Shown: positions 1 through 7,592 of the stretch, one piece after another
Layout of the letters: every line of letters starts with the position of its first letter
How positions within the stretch are numbered: position 1 is the first letter of the stretch
Virus record (IMG/VR): IMGVR_UViG_3300043419_001150
Span: 1 to 22,988 of that record
DNA from: a virus
Direction: 5' to 3' (one strand)
Length of the DNA stretch: 22,988 nucleotides
Position numbers and translations under genes: made by a program
Notes under the pieces: generated by a model
Databases searched by the model: none
Told to the model about the DNA's origin: nothing
Seen by the model: only the letters and a program-made list of their open reading frames with translations

Positions 1-679
1 TATTAAGAAACTCACCTTCTGTTGGTGTTGCCGTGTAATTTGTCCCAGCTTTATGTATTATAGACTCAACGGACAAAACATTATCCTCAGGAAGTGTTAT
101 CTTATAAAAAGGTTGTGTTGTTGAGAACGCTTGTGTGTAAACTTTACTTGTACCAGCCACAACAATACCAGTTTTTGTTATACTATAACCCGTTAATTTG
201 TTATTAACGAAAATAGGTCTTTTTGTTCTATCAACATTACCAGAACTATTTGTTGCTGATGCGAAATCTATATCATATAAAACCTCATAAGCCACAGAAC
301 CATTACTAACTTGGGTACCAGCCTTAATAACTGGTAAATATTTCTTATCTTCTTGGTCCCCATACGCAGGTACTTGAGCGGTAAACTCAACAACCGCAAC
401 AGCAGCTGACTTAGTTGGTAGTTTTAAACCATATGTTTTGGCTATGTTGAACAGTGATTGTCTTTCTTGGGCGTAATCTAAAACCGTCTCTTGTAAAGCT
501 CGGTCAATCTGAAAGTTTAGGTTATCAGCGATAGCCGCATTCAAATCCAAAAATACCGATAGGATGGACGCATCGTTAAAGTTTTGTACAACCTCAGGGT
601 AATACTGTTTAATATAGTTTATTTGCTCGGTTTTTAACGAAGCAAAATCTCTTTTACTATAATTTATTTGTCTTGCCAT
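1..679 (-). CDS. 6: Baseplate wedge protein, gp6-like (baseplate J family), 3' end cut by window edge
   Basis: Translation from the ATG at 679 begins MARQINYSKRDFASLK and stays open for 226 codons to the left edge, so the C-terminal part is missing. Around residues 35-95 there is the segment NDASILSVFLDLNAAIADN, followed by NFQIDRALQETVLDYAQERQ and a lysine/glycine-containing AKTYGLKLP stretch. This helix pattern is the N-terminal signature of the T4 gp6 / phage P2 J baseplate wedge family. In that family, copies of the protein form the ring joining wedges around the hub. It starts only 3 bp downstream of the gp25-like stop, and 25-6 adjacency is common in contractile-tailed phages, which supports the call. 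No Shine-Dalgarno is visible. The later residues (roughly 100-226) look beta-rich and were not assigned to a domain. Confidence 0.82.
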   Translation of the reverse strand, partial: MARQINYSKRDFASLKTEQINYIKQYYPEVVQNFNDASILSVFLDLNAAIADNLNFQIDRALQETVLDYAQERQSLFNIAKTYGLKLPTKSAAVAVVEFTAQVPAYGDQEDKKYLPVIKAGTQVSNGSVAYEVLYDIDFASATNSSGNVDRTKRPIFVNNKLTGYSITKTGIVVAGTSKVYTQAFSTTQPFYKITLPEDNVLSVESIIHKAGTNYTATPTEGEFLN

Positions 680-682
680 TTT

Positions 683-1099
683 TTATATTGTTATAGATAG
701 TTTATCGCTTGTTTGGAACGTTTTTGTTGTTATTGTATAGTCAAGGTTAATCCTTATCTGGTGTTCTCTTTCCGTATCATTTTTATACTGTTCCTCATCA
801 CCAACTCTAATGATTATGACATCATTTAATTTAAGGTTTGGTATGTATTTTTCAACCGCATCTTGGATCTCCGTTTCGATCTTACCAAGAGTGATATCAT
901 CCAAAGGTTCGAATATATATTGGTATAGGTTTGTTCCAAAATCTGGTAAAAAATACCTAGAACCCTTTTTTGTTAATAATAAATGAATTAGCATGGCTTT
1001 CACCTCTGATTCAGGTATTGTTGTCAACCCAACGTAATCACCGCTATTCGAATTTACGAAAGGGAAATCTATACCAAATGTTTGTTTTTTTATTGCCAT
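683..1099 (-). CDS. 25: Baseplate wedge protein, gp25-like (GPW/gp25 family)
   Basis: This 138-aa protein is close to the size of T4 gp25 (132 aa). The sequence shows the family hallmarks: an N-terminal FGIDFPF segment, the helix SEVKAMLIHLLLTKKGSR, the PDFG turn and the conserved Glu-Pro pair at E64-P65 in the context IFEPLDDI. After that come a helix (KIETEIQDAVEKYIP) and C-terminal beta strands. Members sit at the inner baseplate wedge, contact gp6, and help nucleate the sheath. Older annotations call T4 gp25 a lysozyme, but I see no catalytic motif here. It is the first gene after the nrdA terminator, so it probably starts a new transcript, and it is followed 3 bp later by the gp6-like gene. 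The leader is A/T rich with no Shine-Dalgarno. Confidence 0.9.
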   Translation of the reverse strand: MAIKKQTFGIDFPFVNSNSGDYVGLTTIPESEVKAMLIHLLLTKKGSRYFLPDFGTNLYQYIFEPLDDITLGKIETEIQDAVEKYIPNLKLNDVIIIRVGDEEQYKNDTEREHQIRINLDYTITTKTFQTSDKLSITI

Positions 1100-1103
1100 A
1101 AAT

Positions 1104-1121
1104 CTTTTATAAATAAATATC
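1104..1121 (-). promoter_or_regulatory. Candidate promoter/leader element upstream of gene 25
   Basis: The minus strand reads GATATTTATTTATAAAAG just upstream of the gp25-like start. The same core (ATATTTAT) lies upstream of nrdB (4605-4619) and of the small gene starting at 11019. A promoter is expected here because a terminator lies immediately upstream. The element is only 4 nt from the ATG, so a true -10 box would leave almost no leader. It may instead be an A/U-rich translation leader, or chance in AT-rich DNA. Confidence 0.3.
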
Positions 1122-1144
1122 GGTATATTTTATTTTTTGTAAAT

Positions 1145-1174
1145 AAAAAAAAATCCCGACATGGTGTCGGGATT
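1145..1174 (-). terminator. Rho-independent terminator after nrdA
   Basis: A perfect 10-bp inverted repeat (AATCCCGACA paired with TGTCGGGATT) with a 3-nt loop is followed, on the minus strand, by an uninterrupted run of Ts. It lies 22 bp past the nrdA stop and ends the nrdB-nrdA transcript before the baseplate genes resume. The G+C-rich stem stands out sharply from the AT-rich surroundings. Confidence 0.88.
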
Positions 1175-1200
1175 ATTGTCGTGATTAGTGTCGCGATTAG
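1165..1200. repeat. Three tandem 12-bp repeats spanning the nrdA stop and the terminator arm
   Basis: On the plus strand three adjacent 12-mers read tgtcgggattat, tgtcgtgattag and tgtcgcgattag (1165-1176, 1177-1188, 1189-1200). They differ at two positions. The first forms one arm of the terminator stem and the third contains the nrdA stop codon (1197-1199). Confidence 0.85.
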
Positions 1201-3602
1201 GCTGAACACCCAAAACAGTCAAATTGACTATTTTCTGGTTTTGAAACCTCTTGAAGCATTGGTTCTGGTTTTGGTACCGCTAACGGTGTTTCAGTACTAG
1301 CGATATTAATTGCCAGGTGTTTTGCCCCTGTTGATATCGCTTTGGTTCTAACATAGTAGCAGAGTGACTTAAGACCACGTTTCCAAGCCCAGAAGTGACT
1401 AGAAGATAGTTTTTGAACGGTTGGGTTTTGGAAATAAACGTTCATGGACTGTGATTGATCAATAAAAGGTGCTCTATCAGCTGCCATATCAATCAATTCT
1501 TTCTGTGAAACTTCCCAAATGGTTCTATATTTTTGAATTAAGTGCTCAATTCTTTTAATTTTTTTCTCATAATGTTTGTCGGTTGAGTCCAAAAACTTGT
1601 TAAAGTTGATATTTTGGATGGAACCTTCATTCATGATGATCTCATTTTTGAATTGTTCTGACCAGATACCCAAATCCTCAAAATCTTCAATCAAATATCT
1701 GTTAGCAATCAAGAACTCACCACCAACAACTCTTCTATTGAATAAATTAGACGGGATAACTTCAGTCATTTCATATGAACCTGTAATCTTAGCTGAAGAT
1801 GCCACAGGCATTTGAGCTGTGAACAATGAGTTACAAACACCATGTTCTTTTACAGAAACTTTAAGAGAGTCCCAATCCCACATTAATTCATTTTGATCAA
1901 CACCCCACATGTCGAATTGGAAGTTACCTTTAGACATTGGTGAGCCTTTGAAGTATTTGTAAGGTTTGTATTCACCAGACTTACACAACTCATTACTCTC
2001 GCTGATGGCAGCAAAATAAATCGTTTCAAAAATCTTCTTATTTAATTCCTTAGCCTCATCTGATGTGAAAACGTAGTCCATTAAAAAGAATACGTCAGCA
2101 AGACCTTGTACACCAATAGCAATCGCTCTTTGTTCAAGACCACCCTTTTTACCCTTTTCTGTTGAGTATGAGTTGATGTCTACAACTTTATTCAAAGCTC
2201 TAACAACTTTTCTAACCTCATGGTACATTTGATCGAAATCAAAAGTTTTGTTTTTTACATAATTTTTAACAACAATAGATGATAGTGTACAGATAGCCGT
2301 TGTCTTTTCATCCGTAAATTGGTAAATTTCATTACAAAGATTAGATTGTTTGATAACCCCGATGTTCTGGTGATTTGTTTTACTATTTGCGTTATCTTTT
2401 GAACATAGGTAAGGTACACCAGTTTCAACTTGTGACTCAATAACTTTAATCCAGATTTCCTGTGCCTTTACTTTCTTACCTAAGCCCATTTCAACGGCTT
2501 TGTTATAGTTAGCCTCATATTCGTCACCAAAACACTCCTGAAGTGGCTTTAAACCGTTTTTAACGATATCATTCGGGCAGAATAAATACCAATCACCATC
2601 TTGTTCAACAGCTCTCATGAAATTATCTGGAATCCACAAAGCTGTGAACAAATCTCTCGCTCTAAGTTCTTCGGCCCCAGTATTTTTCTTAATCTCAAGT
2701 AAATCAAAAATATCCTTGTGCCAAGGTTCAATGTAGATAGCAGCACTACCTGGTCTACGGCCTTGTTGGTTAAAGAATCTTAGCGACTCATTAACAATTT
2801 TAAGATATTTTAATAACCCGCCAGCAAATCCACCAGATGTTTTAATCCTACTTTCTTTACTACGGATATTTGACATACAAAGCCCAATACCAGCTGCATC
2901 AGCAGAATAAACAGAGATATCTCTTAAACTATCCAAAAGACCGTTTCTAGAGTCATCGTTATTGTAGTGTAACACACATGACGCTAATTGTGGTATTTTG
3001 GTACCAGAATTAATCATAATAGGTGTTGCGGGTGAAATGAATTGGTTTGATAAAGCCTCGTAATACTCAACAGCCTCTTCAAATGAATTTGTAACCCAAA
3101 GAGCTACACGCATATACATATGCTGTGGTCTTTCAACTTGTTTACCTTGGGATGTTTTTGTTAAATACATCTCATGTAAAGATCTCCAGGCGAAGTAATC
3201 GAATTGGAAATCTCTATCGTGATTAATAACAGCATCCACATTATCGGCACCATAATTTTCAATTATTTTTATCAATTCATCATTGATGATACTATCTTCA
3301 GCTAACAATTTCATTGTTTCACTAAAGCTTGGGTTGGTCTCTTTATGGTATGATGTTATAGCGATGTAAGACGCCAATTTACTATAGTCATAATGACTAC
3401 CAGTGTAAGAAGCTGAGATTTCCGCTAAGAGCTTATCAATTTCTTTTGTTGTAACAACACCCTCATTGGGTAATGAGGTTATGCCCTTGATAAAAATTTC
3501 ATCAGCATTAACTTTTAAACCTTTTGCCGCTCTTTTGATTCTCGTTAAAATCTTCGTGGGATTAAACGCCGCTTGCTCATCATTACGTTTTTGTATGATC
3601 AT
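1197..3602 (-). CDS. nrdA: Class Ia ribonucleoside-diphosphate reductase, large (alpha) subunit
   Basis: The enzyme reduces ribonucleoside diphosphates to deoxyribonucleotides together with NrdB, supplying dNTPs for phage replication in the cytoplasm. It has 801 aa, the normal full length. Residues 1-95 form an ATP-cone (MIIQKRNDEQAAFNPTKI start). The catalytic barrel holds the expected residues: C209 (LASCV) and C438 (AICTLSS) as the redox pair, N421/C423/E425 in SNLCNEI as the thiyl-radical site, and Y749-Y750 for radical transfer from NrdB. The C-terminus carries the mobile C796/C799 pair (DCFGCSA) used for re-reduction. Motifs such as RPQHMYMR and YIEPWHKDIF resemble the eukaryotic/Bacteroidota NrdA type more than the enterobacterial one. 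It follows nrdB by 34 bp, evidently co-transcribed, with a terminator right behind. No intein or intron is visible. Confidence 0.97.
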   Translation of the reverse strand: MIIQKRNDEQAAFNPTKILTRIKRAAKGLKVNADEIFIKGITSLPNEGVVTTKEIDKLLAEISASYTGSHYDYSKLASYIAITSYHKETNPSFSETMKLLAEDSIINDELIKIIENYGADNVDAVINHDRDFQFDYFAWRSLHEMYLTKTSQGKQVERPQHMYMRVALWVTNSFEEAVEYYEALSNQFISPATPIMINSGTKIPQLASCVLHYNNDDSRNGLLDSLRDISVYSADAAGIGLCMSNIRSKESRIKTSGGFAGGLLKYLKIVNESLRFFNQQGRRPGSAAIYIEPWHKDIFDLLEIKKNTGAEELRARDLFTALWIPDNFMRAVEQDGDWYLFCPNDIVKNGLKPLQECFGDEYEANYNKAVEMGLGKKVKAQEIWIKVIESQVETGVPYLCSKDNANSKTNHQNIGVIKQSNLCNEIYQFTDEKTTAICTLSSIVVKNYVKNKTFDFDQMYHEVRKVVRALNKVVDINSYSTEKGKKGGLEQRAIAIGVQGLADVFFLMDYVFTSDEAKELNKKIFETIYFAAISESNELCKSGEYKPYKYFKGSPMSKGNFQFDMWGVDQNELMWDWDSLKVSVKEHGVCNSLFTAQMPVASSAKITGSYEMTEVIPSNLFNRRVVGGEFLIANRYLIEDFEDLGIWSEQFKNEIIMNEGSIQNINFNKFLDSTDKHYEKKIKRIEHLIQKYRTIWEVSQKELIDMAADRAPFIDQSQSMNVYFQNPTVQKLSSSHFWAWKRGLKSLCYYVRTKAISTGAKHLAINIASTETPLAVPKPEPMLQEVSKPENSQFDCFGCSA

Positions 3603-3636
3603 TTTATTATTAGTATTAAATATTTTTTAATTTTAA

Positions 3637-4587
3637 TTAGAAATCGTCCGTAAAGCTAAGTTTCTCATTCAATTTAGCTTTTTGGTATTCCATTGTTCTA
3701 GACTCGAAGAAATTACCTTTTGTTTCAACAGCAATTTGCTCCATAAATTTGAACGGTTGTTCAACATTAAATTCTTTCTTACAACCAAATTTAACCAATA
3801 GACCATCTGTGACAAACTCTAAGTATTGTTTCATTAGGTTTGAGTTCATACCAATTAATGATACTGGTAATGACTCGGTGATAAACTCTTTTTCAATTTC
3901 TAGGGCAGACAAAAGAATCTCTTTGATTCTTGCTTCACTCGGTTTATCAACAACGTGGTTATTAGTTAAATGAATTGCGAAATCACAATGCAAATTTTCG
4001 TCTTTAAAGATAAGTGCGTTTGCATTACATAGGCCCTGCATCAAACCTCTTGATTTTAGCCAAAAAATAGAACAGAAGGATCCTGAAAAGAAAATACCTT
4101 CAACCGCTGCAAAAGCAATTAATCTTTCTTGAAAAGATGCGTTTTCGATCCAATCTAAAGCCCATTTAGCTTTTTTCTGTACGGCGGGTAAATATTCTAA
4201 CGCTCTAAAACTTTCGATCTTCTCCTGGTGATTTGAGATGTATGTATCAATCAACAAAGAGTACATAAGGCTGTGAATATTTTCCATCGCAATTTGGATA
4301 CCATAGAAAAATTTAGCTTCTGGGTATTGGACTTCTTTCAAGAAATTTTCAGCAAGATTTTCGTTCACAATTCCGTCCGAAGAAGCGAAAAATGAAAGTA
4401 TGTTCTTAATGAAATATCTTTCATTATCGGTTAAGTTCTGCCAATCTCTAATGTCATTAGATAAATCGACCTCTTCTGCGGTCCAGAACGCTGCTTGGTG
4501 TTGTTTATAAAACTCCCAAATGTCGTTGTGTTCGATAGGAAAAATAACAAATCTGTTAGGGTTTTCCTGTAATATAGGTTCTTGCAT
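3637..4587 (-). CDS. nrdB: Class Ia ribonucleotide reductase, small (beta, diiron-tyrosyl radical) subunit
   Basis: The protein generates and stores the tyrosyl radical needed by NrdA. All expected metal ligands and the radical residue are present in the 316-aa product: D71 ([10 protein letters not shown]), E102 and H105 (MENIHS), radical Y109, E163 (AAVEGIFF), and E197 and H200 (DENLHCDF). The opening [17 protein letters not shown], the [10 protein letters not shown] motif and the C-terminal tail SFTDDF (which docks into NrdA) match the eukaryote/Bacteroidota-like R2 lineage closely. The protein lacks the N-terminal extension of animal R2. The gene is first of an nrdB-nrdA pair and is separated from the upstream helicase gene by 51 bp holding a possible promoter. 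Its leader is A-rich with no Shine-Dalgarno. Confidence 0.97.
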   Translation of the reverse strand: MQEPILQENPNRFVIFPIEHNDIWEFYKQHQAAFWTAEEVDLSNDIRDWQNLTDNERYFIKNILSFFASSDGIVNENLAENFLKEVQYPEAKFFYGIQIAMENIHSLMYSLLIDTYISNHQEKIESFRALEYLPAVQKKAKWALDWIENASFQERLIAFAAVEGIFFSGSFCSIFWLKSRGLMQGLCNANALIFKDENLHCDFAIHLTNNHVVDKPSEARIKEILLSALEIEKEFITESLPVSLIGMNSNLMKQYLEFVTDGLLVKFGCKKEFNVEQPFKFMEQIAVETKGNFFESRTMEYQKAKLNEKLSFTDDF

Positions 4588-4604
4588 AAATTAATTTTTT
4601 TATT

Positions 4605-4629
4605 GTTTAAATAAATATGGACAAAGGTA
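4605..4629 (-). promoter_or_regulatory. Possible promoter for nrdBA (TAnnTTTG -7 box)
   Basis: The helicase-nrdB gap contains, on the minus strand, TACCTTTG at 4629-4622, an exact match to the Bacteroidota -7 consensus TAnnTTTG. It is followed by CATATTTATTTAAAC (4619-4605), similar to the elements before gene 25 and before the small gene at 11019. No convincing TTG lies at the expected -33 distance, so this is weak. Read-through from the helicase gene is the alternative. Confidence 0.35.
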
Positions 4630-4638
4630 CGAATATTT

Positions 4639-6063
4639 CTAAATATTTTCCTGAATTTCTAAAGTATTTCCCTCGTTTTCTGTATTTACTTGGGTTCCAA
4701 TAGTTTCAAGGAATCTTCTTCTTACCTCTTTTTGTGATTGTTGTTTTTGTGATTCAAAGCCCTTTTCAGTTAGAACATCATTTGTATCGATGATGATCCT
4801 TGAGTTGTCAAACAAACAGTCTTTAAATATCATACCATCATCACCCATACGGTTTTTAAGTATTGATATAGTTGCAATCTTTTGATCTTTTTGTTCAAGG
4901 GTTTTTCCGATACTCATGATAAAGTGTGCGATCTGAGCTTTTTTAAGGTTACCACCCATATTCTCAGTCTTAACAACCTCAACACTCGTTGAACTTCTGT
5001 TACCTTGTGTGGCTGTCCAACCAACAACGTTCATCTCATCAACCATGCTTTCAAAAGCACGCATGATTTTACCCTCATTTGACCACTCTTCTGAATTGGA
5101 ATTTTCCTTCTCCATCGATAAGCAATCGATATAGTCTAGGACAAGGACATCAACTTTTCTACCTTTGGCGTTAATCTTTTTAATGATGTTCTTAATCTTG
5201 TTGATTGTAACACCATCTGAAGGTAGTTTTTGTAAGAACAAATTATTTTCGTGTTCTTCTTTAATCGCTTTGATTTTTGCTTGGATCAGAGCTTTGTTCT
5301 CCGACAACTCACTAAGCGGTATTTTTGTTAGGGCTGAAAAATGTTTTCTTTGTACGGCTTCTTCTTTATCTTCAAAAAAGATCTGTAGTACAGTTTTACC
5401 CTCTAAGAACGCACTACTAGCCACTTTGGTTAAGAAAGTTGTTTTACCAACACCTAATGGTGCGATAACTAACCCAACTTCACCTTTTGACAACCCACCT
5501 TTAGTGCAGTCATCAATACCTTGTATACCAGTTGGTACTGGATCACGGTAATCTTCAGATAAAACCCTTTCTATATTATCAAAAAGAAGTATTGGATCTT
5601 GTTCTTCCTTAAACGTGATCGCATCTTTGATTTTTTTCTCGATCTCGTCATAATCAGCGACAATACCACGATCCAACTTGGATTTTATCTCGTTAACAGC
5701 GTTTCTAATTGACTGTAACTTACAAAACTTTTTTGCGTTGCTCTGTACATTTAAATTACCAACCTTGCAGTTTTCGATGTCGGTAATCGTATCATCCAAT
5801 TGGGTTCTCAAAGCTTCTTGAGAAACCCCAACTTCCTCATTAACTAAAAGCCTTAAAGCTGGGAAGTTCATAAGAACATCGTGGTCTTTATGGTATTTTT
5901 TAATTAAGTGCGCTATCCGTTGGAATGACTCGGATGGGAAATACTTCGGGTCGATAATATCAATTATCGCCTGCCCGAATTTATGGTCTGTAATTATTTC
6001 ATTTAATAACTGTAGTTGAAAGTCTTTACCTAAATCTTCAAAGTTGTTTATTATATTACCCAT
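4639..6063 (-). CDS. Replicative DNA helicase, DnaB / T4 gp41-like
   Basis: This is a RecA-fold hexameric helicase expected to unwind DNA at the phage replication fork. In the 474-aa product residues 1-150 resemble the helical N-terminal domain of the DnaB/gp41 family, and residues about 175-425 form the motor. The Walker A loop is APLGVGKTT (A201 to T209, with K207), and the Walker B strand is VDVLVLDY with D310. The polar sensor is TATQGNR (Q353), and ILKNRMGD near 401-408 corresponds to the DnaB arginine-finger region. The C-terminal 50 residues are charged and glutamine-rich, probably a disordered partner-binding tail. The gene follows the 153-aa unknown by 16 bp in the recombinase-nuclease operon. 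No separate primase or loader gene is in the window. Whether it is closer to gp41 or to DnaB cannot be settled by eye. Confidence 0.9.
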   Translation of the reverse strand: MGNIINNFEDLGKDFQLQLLNEIITDHKFGQAIIDIIDPKYFPSESFQRIAHLIKKYHKDHDVLMNFPALRLLVNEEVGVSQEALRTQLDDTITDIENCKVGNLNVQSNAKKFCKLQSIRNAVNEIKSKLDRGIVADYDEIEKKIKDAITFKEEQDPILLFDNIERVLSEDYRDPVPTGIQGIDDCTKGGLSKGEVGLVIAPLGVGKTTFLTKVASSAFLEGKTVLQIFFEDKEEAVQRKHFSALTKIPLSELSENKALIQAKIKAIKEEHENNLFLQKLPSDGVTINKIKNIIKKINAKGRKVDVLVLDYIDCLSMEKENSNSEEWSNEGKIMRAFESMVDEMNVVGWTATQGNRSSTSVEVVKTENMGGNLKKAQIAHFIMSIGKTLEQKDQKIATISILKNRMGDDGMIFKDCLFDNSRIIIDTNDVLTEKGFESQKQQSQKEVRRRFLETIGTQVNTENEGNTLEIQENI

Positions 6064-6079
6064 TTAATTTTTTTTATTA

Positions 6080-6541
6080 TTATACCAATTGAACCTGTAA
6101 GTTGTAACCCATGTACTCTGTTTCCAATTCCTTTGTTGGTGTGCAGAGACATTTTTGTACTCTTGTGATTAATTCGTAAATGTGCTGACGAATATCTACG
6201 GTGTATCTAACCTTAACTGGGTAAATAGTTGCATCCCATTCTCTATATGCGATAACTTTACCTTCTTGCTTAACAACAATCTTCATAACGTCTTTAGAGT
6301 TGTTTTGCTCGTAGTCTTGAGTTTCGGCAAACTGTCTTTGATGCTCAGTTACAAAATCCAGGGTTCTGTCTTTTAGAACGCTTTGGATTAAGCGCATGTT
6401 GTCATCAACAGCTTCTTTGAAGTTAAGCGAGTTAATCGCTCTATGGTTAAAACCGATAATGTTAAAGAATCTTTGTACGATTATATTATCGTTAAGATAA
6501 AGTGTAAACTCAAATTTACGTTGTTCTCTTTTGTCTTCCAT
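6080..6541 (-). CDS. Uncharacterised 153-aa protein of the replication operon
   Basis: I do not recognise this family. I chose the ATG at 6541 (MEDKREQRKFEFTLY) because it lies 1 bp after the stop of the upstream nuclease gene, like the other tight junctions here. A frame opening at 6568 would overlap that gene by 26 bp and add nine poorly structured residues. The product has no signal peptide or membrane segment. It looks alpha/beta: an N-terminal strand pair (KFEFTLYLNDNIIVQRFF), a helical middle with many charged residues, then strands (KIVVKQEGKVIAYREW and YPVKVRYTVDI) and a C-terminal helix with two cysteines (KCLC). Its position between flap nuclease and helicase suggests a replication accessory or regulatory role. 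In T4 the small transcription genes dsbA and 33 lie next to rnh, but I see no resemblance strong enough to name either. Confidence 0.8.
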   Translation of the reverse strand: MEDKREQRKFEFTLYLNDNIIVQRFFNIIGFNHRAINSLNFKEAVDDNMRLIQSVLKDRTLDFVTEHQRQFAETQDYEQNNSKDVMKIVVKQEGKVIAYREWDATIYPVKVRYTVDIRQHIYELITRVQKCLCTPTKELETEYMGYNLQVQLV

Positions 6542-6542
6542 G

Positions 6543-7592
6543 TTATTTGTTTTTTTTGTTGTAATCATTTTCTTCCTTTTTTATAATAGTAATAAAAGAA
6601 CTCCAGAAAACAAAGAAAGCGTCATCATTTTTTGGTAAAAAATTTAATAATTCGTCTTCTTTCATCATTTCCATGATTTTTTTAATACCACCACGCCCTT
6701 CTGGGGATAAAGTTTCATTAACCATTTCATTAATCGCTTCTTTCAGTTCTTCCGTAACGTGCGGTTCTTTTAAGTTGATTATCTTATTCATCACTGAAAA
6801 ATAATCACTACCGTAAGTACCCCACTTAGTTTCACCGTTTATGATCGCGTTTAATGTCTTGTCATCGGGTTTTTCAACTAACAATTCCTTGGTTCGATTA
6901 AGTACCCAATCTTGATCAACTGATTTAGTTTTTATCTCTGGAAAATATTTTAAAACTTTTTGTTCCCCAACATTTTGTAAACCAGATATATTATCACTAC
7001 TATCACCAGCAATCATTTTTATGATACCAACATTTGAATAATGGTAATCAAAGTAACTATCAAAGTTATCCATGTTAATCATTACTTTAGCGCCTTTGAT
7101 TGTTAAGCAAACCTTAGTGTCCTCATCTAATAATTGTAATAAATCACGGTCGTTAGTGTAGACTATTTTACTTTCATTAGGTGAGTTCATTGAGTAGTGT
7201 GCGATACCATCATCAGCCTCACAACCATCAATTTCAACCTGACGTATCGATAACTCCTCAAGATATTGTTTGATTCGTATTCTTTGTCGATCTAAATCAA
7301 AAGCCTCATCCAGGTCAACCTTATTATTGCGATTTTCTTTGTAGTAGGGGTAATAAGCTTTTCTATAATCTTTAGAACCCTTACCTTCCCAAAAAACAAC
7401 AACCTTTGTTACGGCGTAATCTTGGTAAAATCGTTTAATCGTGTTGACGAAGTGGAAAATGGTGCCAACACTTCCGTGTTTACCTTGAAAATGTTTGGCA
7501 CCGTGAAATCCTTGTTTTAGAAGATATTCACCATCAATAAGTAACGAGTTAATCTTAATTACTCTGTTTCTGATTGGTTTATTAATCTTCAT
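6543..7592 (-). CDS. rnh: 5'-3' exonuclease / flap endonuclease, T4 RNase H-like
   Basis: This FEN-family nuclease is expected to remove RNA primers and 5' flaps during lagging-strand synthesis. From the ATG at 7592 it has 349 aa; T4 RNase H has 305. The start was chosen because it overlaps the uvsX stop by only 11 bp and leads directly into MKINKPIRNRVIKINSLLID. An upstream in-frame ATG at 7637 would overlap by 56 bp. Metal-site motifs are present in order: D20 (LLIDGEY), E69 within FWEGKGS, the arch segment YRKAYYPYYKENR (76-88), E125/D127/D128 (GCEADDG), D148/D150 (TNDRDLL), and D197/D200 (AGDSSDNISG) leading into the helix-3-turn-helix LQNVGEQKVLKYF. The usual Asp in the FD/ID motif is Glu here. 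The C-terminal about 100 residues are helical and lysine-rich. Confidence 0.92.
   Translation of the reverse strand: MKINKPIRNRVIKINSLLIDGEYLLKQGFHGAKHFQGKHGSVGTIFHFVNTIKRFYQDYAVTKVVVFWEGKGSKDYRKAYYPYYKENRNNKVDLDEAFDLDRQRIRIKQYLEELSIRQVEIDGCEADDGIAHYSMNSPNESKIVYTNDRDLLQLLDEDTKVCLTIKGAKVMINMDNFDSYFDYHYSNVGIIKMIAGDSSDNISGLQNVGEQKVLKYFPEIKTKSVDQDWVLNRTKELLVEKPDDKTLNAIINGETKWGTYGSDYFSVMNKIINLKEPHVTEELKEAINEMVNETLSPEGRGGIKKIMEMMKEDELLNFLPKNDDAFFVFWSSFITIIKKEENDYNKKNK

Noticed and set aside
683-1099. Calling the gp25-like protein a lysozyme
   Set aside because: That label is historical; the sequence shows the structural wedge family and no catalytic motif. The lytic domains are in the 2350-aa protein.
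1082-1300. Plus-strand open frame crossing the nrdA terminator
   Set aside because: It runs through a terminator hairpin and the end of nrdA, and its translation is low-complexity and hydrophobic without family resemblance.
1197-3602. Possible intein or group I intron in nrdA, a frequent site in phages
   Set aside because: The 801-residue product is collinear with the family and all catalytic motifs are spaced normally; nothing is inserted.
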